DNA of 10,570 nucleotides from Nanobdellota archaeon (GTDB taxonomy: Archaea; Nanobdellota; Nanobdellia; Pacearchaeales; GW2011-AR1), in assembly GCA_018817905.1 (NCBI GenBank), contig JAHISS010000109.1, forward strand, positions 1 through 10,570. Reading direction: 5' to 3'. Positions 6,462 to 10,570 of the stretch are shown here, one piece after another. Positions within the stretch are counted from its first letter, which is position 1. The number at the start of each line of letters is the position of its first letter. Made by a program: the position numbers and the translations under genes. Under the pieces are notes generated by a model. It had not been told where the DNA came from and ran no database searches. It was given only the letters and a program-made list of their open reading frames with translations.

Positions 6462-6754
6462 TTTCTGTTAGTTTTCCAAGCTGTTATGATATTTAAATGT
6501 TCTTTTTCAATTTCTAAAACAATTACAAAAACATATTTATTGCTAAGCCGCATTCCGATTCTGTAACGTGGTTTTTCCTTAACATGATGCGACTGAAAAC
6601 CAAGATAATTGTCAAAATTATTTAATGAGTTTTTTACAAGTTCTTCGTTGAGATAAATTCTCTTTTTCATTCTGTCATAAAAATGCATGTCGAAGTGAAT
6701 ATTATTTACGCGGAGTTTTATCTCTCTTTTTAGTTCTGCCAAAGTTTTTAGCAT
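6437..6754 (-). CDS. DUF4258-like small protein, possible RelE/BrnT-type toxin
   Basis: This gene encodes 105 basic residues. The order of elements matches DUF4258 and related RelE/ParE-fold toxins: an amphipathic helix with conserved His and Arg (HFDMHFYDRMKKRIYLNEEL, 20-39, including H24, R28 and R32), a second helix, then strands KPRYRIGMRL (61-70), YVFVIVLEIE (74-83) and HLNIITAW (86-93). The -IITAW- end is where these families usually read IITVY or similar. The ATG at 6754 is supported by a TATA box about 24 bases upstream. The gene overlaps the DUF2283-like gene downstream by 25 bases. RNA cleavage or growth inhibition is only a hypothesis. A solitary housekeeping role cannot be excluded. 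Confidence 0.6.
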   Translation of the reverse strand: MLKTLAELKREIKLRVNNIHFDMHFYDRMKKRIYLNEELVKNSLNNFDNYLGFQSHHVKEKPRYRIGMRLSNKYVFVIVLEIEKEHLNIITAWKTNRKWQKTLQK

Positions 6755-6773
6755 CAGAGTTCAATGAGAGCAT

Positions 6774-6783
6774 CTTATAAAAA
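6774..6783 (-). promoter_or_regulatory. TATA box of the small two-gene unit
   Basis: On the minus strand TTTTTATAAG is centred about 24 bases before the ATG at 6754, giving a leaderless start. It lies immediately after the stop codon of the 921-residue surface protein (6785-6787), so the pair has its own promoter and need not depend on readthrough from the surface-protein operon. Confidence 0.55.
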
Positions 6784-6784
6784 T

Positions 6785-9550
6785 TTACTTCTTCCCCTTA
6801 GCCATCCACAAAACCATGACAGAGCCTGCGAGCAAAATGTTTAGCGTCATCAAAAGTGCGAAAGGAATGTAGCTTTGTTTTGGTCCAGTTGTCTTTTGCG
6901 AAGATTGCTGGGAAAGATGCGAGGTGAGCAGGATTTTGTCTTCGAGAATTTGCGGTTGGCGCGTGCTTCCTGCGACTTGCTCTTCATTGCATTTAATTTC
7001 AATGTTCATGGTAGAGGTTTGCTTTTCGCTTCCATAAGAAAGAGTTGCTTTCAGCGAGTAAGTTCCAGATTCTATGTTTTCGGGAATTTCTAATGTGAAT
7101 TCTTTTGTTTCTTTATCGTCTTCTCCGAACATTTCGATTTCAAACGTTTCTTTTTCGTTTATCTTTAGTTTTGCGTTTTCCAGAGAGAGCGTTACATCCA
7201 AGTCTTCAGAGCCGACGTTTTCCACCCTTACCTGCGAAGTTATCATTTCTCCGCAGACAGCAGATTCTGGAAGGTCAAACTCAGAGATTATTGCTTTTTC
7301 GTCTGGGCGCTGCAAGTTTAGCAAGAAATAATTTTGATTGCAAACTTCATCAGCGACTTTTACAAAAATGGCATATTTGTCGTCGAGGTTTAAGTCTTCT
7401 GGAATTTCCAAATATGGACGGAAAGTTCTTGAGCGACCGGCTTTGATTTCGCCGTAAGTTTCTATTTGCGTTTCAGATTTGTCTCTGTCAAGATTGTAAA
7501 GGTGCACTTCTACATCAACGTTCTGGTCTTCTTCAAGTTCGTTCCATACTTTGAATTCTAATTTTATCTTTTCGCCGAGTTCGATTTTTTTATCAGGATC
7601 TGGTTCGCTTATTTCAATTACCAAATTATTGTTCAAAACTTCGCAGGAATCTGCGTCTTTGAATTTTGGAATGCAAATTGTCTGGCAGCATTCTGCTGTG
7701 TCTTTTACTTGGACGAGCTGGCTTGCGCAGATTTGTTCTTCAGAGCAGACTAAACCGTCAAGTTCAGAACAGGTAAAATCAGTTAATGAACCGACTAAAA
7801 TGTTCCAAAATTTTTGCTTCGTATATTCTCCGTCAGAGACAACTGCTTCAAGAAGGTAATCTCCTGAAATTGAACTTGAGAAAGCGAACTCTGATGTGTC
7901 GCTGTTTGAGTGAATTTGAAAATCTCCGTCGAGAAACCATGAGGTTAAGATATTTGAATCTATATCTTGTGAATGGATTGAGAACAATTGTTCAGTTCCC
8001 AAGAGGATTCGTATTGTTTCTTCAAGCGGGAAATGAGAAAGAATTTCTGGGGCGTCGTTTACTGGCGTGACTTCGATGTTGAGGGTTGTTTCGTCGTAGT
8101 GGTCTTCGTTGTCGTAAACGCGGATTGCGCAAACTGCGAAGCCGTAAAAGTTTGGCGCTGGTTTTACTATAAGAATGCTGCCTGTGATTGTGCAATCAAC
8201 TTTGTTCAAGTCCTCTTCAGTTATTTCAAATCTGTCAATACCTCCGTCGGCGTCAAAGGCGTTTAAAATTATGTCTTCAGAAAAACCAGAATCTTCTTCG
8301 ATTGCGAGGTCTTCAATTGGTTCGATGACTGGAGCGTCGCTTTCCAAAAAAACCGTGAGAGTTATAGTGTTACTTAAGGTGGAAAATTCTCCATCGTCGG
8401 CTTTGAAAATTATTTCAGCTGTGCCGTACCAATCCGGAGCAGATGAAAAACTTACCATGTTTTCTTCGAAAGAAACTGTTATTTCTGTTTCAGAAAGTTC
8501 GTGGACTGAGAAAGTTAATTCGTCATTTTCATAGTCGCTAAAATACTCTGATAAATCAATTGCGTTTTCTGCAGAGCTGTCTTCCACCCAGCTGACGTCT
8601 GTAATTTCTTCGGAAAGGAATGGCGCATCGTTGACACAATTTAATGAAAGGTCTGGGCTGTTTGGTTTTGTTTCAAAGTCGTTGTCGTTGCAGTCTGCTC
8701 CGAACAAACCTTGTTCTAACGGGCATTGGAATAAAAAGTTTTCAACTATGTATCCTTGAAGGCAGTAACCATCTTCGTCAACGTCAGCTAAATCGTAGCC
8801 GTTGCAGTCCTGGTCAATGTAATCGTAGGCGATTTCATCTGCGCCTGGATAAATTTCTGGATTTGTGTCGTCGCAGTCTTCGTCAGATGGGAAGCCGTCT
8901 TCATCTTGGTCGAGGTCGGAGAGGAGCCAACTCACTGAATTTTTGAACATGAGTTTAGAATTTGTATTCCAGTTTTCAGATTCTGGCAAACCAAAGAAAA
9001 AATCTTTTACAATTGCTCCGCCGAAATCTTCTGCTGTGTAAGAAATTACAGGATCGAACGCTGCATTTTGTCTGATGGCAGCTGTGTGCATTCCGCCGAT
9101 TGCTCGTTTTAGGAAGTGAATATCAGATGTTGTTGAATAAACTTGTATCTCGTCGTTTGGGGGAATTGTTATTCCTTCAAAAACAAAGCTGTCTTCGTCA
9201 AAAGCTTCAATGTATCTTCCGCTGGTTTCGCCGGTATCTCCAGAAGAAAAGCCCCAAACTTCTCTTGCTATTCCCCTGTGGAAAAATACTGCGTGCTTTT
9301 CTTCAAATGGAATTTTGTCTTTGTTGTTTACATTGTCTGCAACTAAGAGGACAGAGTATTCTGAGAAAATAGCGGGAGAAGATATTTCGCTGTCTCGAAT
9401 AATGTCGTAAGACAGAGAGAGGTCGTTCAGGATGTTTAAGATGCTGCTGCTTGGAGAAGAAACATCTTCGAGAATGTAAGCAACTTCTGCTGCAGAAACC
9501 TGCGATGAAATTAAGATAAAAACAAATACAGCTAAGATTAGTTTATTCAC
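6785..9550 (-). CDS. large modular cell-surface protein with MopE and cadherin-like domains
   Basis: This protein of 921 residues starts at a GTG. A signal peptide spans 1-20 (cut near VSA-AE). Residues 22-212 form an alternating Rossmann-like domain, similar in style to ThuA or glutamine-amidotransferase-like domains but with no catalytic triad that I can identify. MopE-type calcium motifs follow at 212-305 (DLDQDEDGF, DEDCDDTNPEIYPGADE, DQDCNG, DVDEDGYC, GADCNDND). Three cadherin-like repeats come next, bounded by NDAP, SDAP and VNDAP at about 307, 404 and 497. A cysteine cluster (594-636) precedes two CARDB/NEW3-like beta-sandwiches (about 643-745 and 752-854), a flexible linker and a C-terminal helix (894-916) ending KGKK. 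The protein should hang outside the cell by its C-terminus, stabilised by calcium, acting as an adhesin or envelope component. It overlaps the upstream gene by eight bases and follows a clear GGAGG. Confidence 0.85.
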   Translation of the reverse strand: MNKLILAVFVFILISSQVSAAEVAYILEDVSSPSSSILNILNDLSLSYDIIRDSEISSPAIFSEYSVLLVADNVNNKDKIPFEEKHAVFFHRGIAREVWGFSSGDTGETSGRYIEAFDEDSFVFEGITIPPNDEIQVYSTTSDIHFLKRAIGGMHTAAIRQNAAFDPVISYTAEDFGGAIVKDFFFGLPESENWNTNSKLMFKNSVSWLLSDLDQDEDGFPSDEDCDDTNPEIYPGADEIAYDYIDQDCNGYDLADVDEDGYCLQGYIVENFLFQCPLEQGLFGADCNDNDFETKPNSPDLSLNCVNDAPFLSEEITDVSWVEDSSAENAIDLSEYFSDYENDELTFSVHELSETEITVSFEENMVSFSSAPDWYGTAEIIFKADDGEFSTLSNTITLTVFLESDAPVIEPIEDLAIEEDSGFSEDIILNAFDADGGIDRFEITEEDLNKVDCTITGSILIVKPAPNFYGFAVCAIRVYDNEDHYDETTLNIEVTPVNDAPEILSHFPLEETIRILLGTEQLFSIHSQDIDSNILTSWFLDGDFQIHSNSDTSEFAFSSSISGDYLLEAVVSDGEYTKQKFWNILVGSLTDFTCSELDGLVCSEEQICASQLVQVKDTAECCQTICIPKFKDADSCEVLNNNLVIEISEPDPDKKIELGEKIKLEFKVWNELEEDQNVDVEVHLYNLDRDKSETQIETYGEIKAGRSRTFRPYLEIPEDLNLDDKYAIFVKVADEVCNQNYFLLNLQRPDEKAIISEFDLPESAVCGEMITSQVRVENVGSEDLDVTLSLENAKLKINEKETFEIEMFGEDDKETKEFTLEIPENIESGTYSLKATLSYGSEKQTSTMNIEIKCNEEQVAGSTRQPQILEDKILLTSHLSQQSSQKTTGPKQSYIPFALLMTLNILLAGSVMVLWMAKGKK

Positions 9551-10160
9551 TCGGCCTCCTCGGCCTCTTTTTTGTTTTTATTTTTTTTGCGTAAACAATC
9601 AGCCCTATAAAAATTGCGATTAAAACAATTGTTGAAATTGTGAAAAATGTTAGGGAAGAAAATTTTAATTTGTTTGTCGATGCTGGTGGATTTTGCAGGG
9701 GGCTTCCTGAAGGGTTGAAGTTGAATTCTGAGTCGTCTAATTCTGGGTCTTCATCTTCGTCAGAAATGCTTTCTCCAGATGCGACGACAATTACTGTTGC
9801 TGTTAATCCAACTCCTGTTCCTCCTTCTTCTGAATTAAACGCTACGTTTACTTTTGTTTCTGTTGTTCCTTCTTCGTTGGCTTTTATAGTGAAGTAGACT
9901 TTTTCGTCCTCGCCTGGCTGGAGTTCAACTGTTTCTTTATCTAATTTTAAATTCTCAGCCAAATCTCCTGAAGTTGTGAGAGTAACTGTTACTGGAACGT
10001 CGTTAACGTTTTCTATCAAAAGATATCGTTCTGCTGTTTCTCCGACTTCTAATCGCAAAATCATCCGCGAGTTTCCCAAGCGCGCTGTAATTGCTGAACT
10101 AATAGTCAAGCTAAGTATCAGAAAGAAAATTAAACTGCCAGCTAAATATCTTTTTTTCAT
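9543..10160 (-). CDS. secreted membrane-anchored protein with one NEW3-like domain
   Basis: This protein of 205 residues begins with a signal peptide (MKKRYLAGSLIFFLILSLTI, cut near residue 23-26). A beta-sandwich of the COG1361/NEW3 type spans about 27-127; its marks are EVGETAERYLLIENVNDVPV (38-57) and ETVELQPGEDEKVYFTIKAN (76-95). An acidic, Ser/Pro-rich stalk (129-163) leads to a transmembrane helix at about 167-190 and a very basic tail (KKIKTKKRPRRPSE) that should face the cytoplasm. The domain is placed outside, just above the membrane. It is the first gene of an operon with the 921-residue surface protein, overlapping it by eight bases, so the two may be made in fixed proportion and may interact. 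There are no cysteines, unlike its partner. The function is unknown; an envelope accessory or anchor protein is likely. Confidence 0.8.
   Translation of the reverse strand: MKKRYLAGSLIFFLILSLTISSAITARLGNSRMILRLEVGETAERYLLIENVNDVPVTVTLTTSGDLAENLKLDKETVELQPGEDEKVYFTIKANEEGTTETKVNVAFNSEEGGTGVGLTATVIVVASGESISDEDEDPELDDSEFNFNPSGSPLQNPPASTNKLKFSSLTFFTISTIVLIAIFIGLIVYAKKIKTKKRPRRPSE
9555..9559 (-). promoter_or_regulatory. Shine-Dalgarno site for the GTG-started surface protein
   Basis: GGAGG on the minus strand, within GAGGAGGCC, lies four bases before the GTG at 9550 and inside the last codons of the upstream gene. It supports the GTG as the true start and indicates coupled re-initiation. It contrasts with the leaderless starts seen elsewhere in the window, as expected for a second gene in an operon. 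Confidence 0.6.
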
Positions 10161-10190
10161 TTTGCCTTGATAACTAAACAGAGGCGTTCC

Positions 10191-10200
10191 TTAAAAATAG
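10191..10200 (-). promoter_or_regulatory. TATA box of the surface-protein operon
   Basis: On the minus strand CTATTTTTAA is centred about 35 bases before the ATG at 10160. With initiation about 25 bases downstream, the message would start near 10170 and carry a leader of about 10 bases, containing only a weak AAGG ribosome-binding element. Confidence 0.45.
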
Positions 10201-10286
10201 GCATGTTTTTCGATGTATGTTTTGCAGGATAGAGAAGTGTAGCTACTTTTCTGGGGAACTTTAGAAACAAGCATTAGAAGTTGGCG

Positions 10287-10404
10287 TTAACCCCAGCCCC
10301 TAAATTACCCAACACACCCAAACCCTAACTAACTCAAATGATTATCACAAATCCAATCAATATATCCTGATTGATTTTATTATTAACCATTTGGGGCTGG
10401 TTAA
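10287..10404. repeat. nested inverted repeat with three pairs of arms
   Basis: Three complementary pairs sit one inside another. The outer arms are TTAACCCCAGCCCC (10287-10300) and GGGGCTGGTTAA (10393-10404), pairing 12 bases with a two-base bulge. The middle arms are AAATGATTA (10336-10344) and TAACCATTT (10384-10392), with eight of nine paired. The inner arms are AATCAAT (10355-10361) and ATTGATT (10370-10376), perfect around an eight-base loop. On the right, the outer and middle arms touch without a gap. The shape fits a structured RNA, a cruciform, or the end of a mobile element. Confidence 0.55.
10291..10325 (-). other. G-quadruplex motif
   Basis: The minus strand has five G-runs (GGG, GGG, GGG, GGGG, GGGG) separated by loops of 3, 6, 7 and 2 bases. 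This satisfies the usual pattern of four or more runs of at least three Gs with loops of one to seven. The plus strand of the same stretch is correspondingly C-rich with almost no G. In an AT-rich genome such a motif is not expected often by chance. It lies about 130-165 bases upstream of the surface-protein operon start codon and overlaps the left outer arm of the nested repeat. Confidence 0.6.
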
Positions 10405-10455
10405 AATTAAGGCTATTTTTTCAAAAATTATGGAACTTCTGTATTGGTGTGAATA

Positions 10456-10465
10456 GATTTATATC
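10456..10465 (+). promoter_or_regulatory. TATA box of the right-edge gene
   Basis: GATTTATATC is centred about 27 bases before the ATG at 10488, the spacing expected for a leaderless archaeal transcript. It supports the reality of the partial gene at the edge. Confidence 0.5.
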
Positions 10466-10487
10466 ATAAACAGCCAAATTTTAGGAT

Positions 10488-10570
10488 ATGGCGGCCTCTA
10501 GAGGCAAAAGAGCATTTGCGCAACTTTACAATTTTGAAGGCTTTTCTTTTCGTGAGATTTCCATTGATAA
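10488..10570 (+). CDS. N-terminal fragment of a gene, possibly HTH-containing
   Basis: The first 27 codons read MAASRGKRAFAQLYNFEGFS followed by FREISID, and the gene continues past the window edge. The start is supported by the TATA box at 10456-10465. The pattern of a basic N-terminus, then an aromatic turn (YNFEGFSF) and REISID, resembles the opening helices of helix-turn-helix domains in transposases, resolvases or regulators, where the next residues would form the recognition helix. That is a guess from very little sequence. The gene is divergent from the surface-protein operon and lies next to the nested inverted repeat. Confidence 0.5.
   Translation, partial: MAASRGKRAFAQLYNFEGFSFREISID

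Larger units (their letters stand above)
10161..10487. other. divergent intergenic region of 327 bases
   Basis: No ORF of convincing length lies here on either strand, and I see no tRNA or known RNA fold. It holds a promoter for each flanking gene, a nested inverted repeat (10287-10404), a G-quadruplex motif on the minus strand (10291-10325) and a T6 run (10416-10421). Bases 10205-10285 show no recognisable structure. Confidence 0.6.

Noticed and set aside
6875..9410. Many plus-strand ORFs of 66-119 codons opposite the large surface protein
   Set aside because: The minus strand encodes a coherent signal peptide, domain series and anchor. The plus-strand products are low-complexity Ser/Phe/Leu shadows without promoters.
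10287..10404. Confident call of the inverted repeat as an insertion sequence end
   Set aside because: No transposase is demonstrable within the window, no target-site duplication is visible, and the edge gene is too short to identify. It is kept as a repeat of unknown nature.
10161..10487. Possible tRNA or CRISPR array in the intergenic region
   Set aside because: No T-loop GTTC-type element or cloverleaf could be made, and there is no regularly spaced repeat; only the nested inverted repeat is present.

Overview
The window looks like a piece of an AT-rich archaeal genome, most likely a DPANN lineage of the Woesearchaeota/Pacearchaeota kind. The evidence is archaeal-style TATA boxes about 25 bases ahead of many start codons (implying leaderless mRNAs), a TrmB-family regulator, short tightly packed genes of unknown function, and large acidic surface proteins with a signal peptide and one C-terminal membrane anchor. 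The lineage call is inference; no rRNA or tRNA gene is present to settle it.

Layout. Bases 1-218 hold the tail of a gene entering from the left and a small convergent minus-strand ORF. A shared promoter zone (about 241-259) separates that ORF from a three-helix membrane protein (279-530). Next come a membrane-anchored protein with a cysteine-rich ectodomain (570-1613) and a small protein with a putative beta-barrel (1630-1965), probably one transcript. After a 233-base gap comes isoleucyl-tRNA synthetase (2199-4994), then an orphan TrmB-type regulator (5063-5911). Behind it lies the beheaded C-terminus of a surface-type protein (5981-6106). It abuts, in convergent orientation, two overlapping minus-strand genes that resemble a DUF4258/DUF2283 toxin-antitoxin-like pair (6087-6754). 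A two-gene minus-strand operon for secreted, membrane-anchored proteins follows: a 205-residue protein with one beta-sandwich domain (9543-10160) and a 921-residue modular protein with a Rossmann-like head, MopE-type calcium-binding motifs, cadherin-like repeats and CARDB/NEW3-like domains (6785-9550). A 327-base divergent intergenic region contains an unusual nested inverted repeat overlapping a G-quadruplex motif. The window ends in the first 27 codons of a plus-strand gene with its own promoter.

The genes fall into three themes: cell-surface proteins (279-1613 and 6785-10160), translation and regulation (ileS and trmB), and small accessory or decaying elements between them. The best points for follow-up are the synthetase, whose HIGH motif is naturally rearranged to GVHH and whose KMSKS motif reads EMHKS; the nested inverted repeat with the quadruplex motif; and the overlapping toxin-antitoxin-like pair beside a gene remnant.
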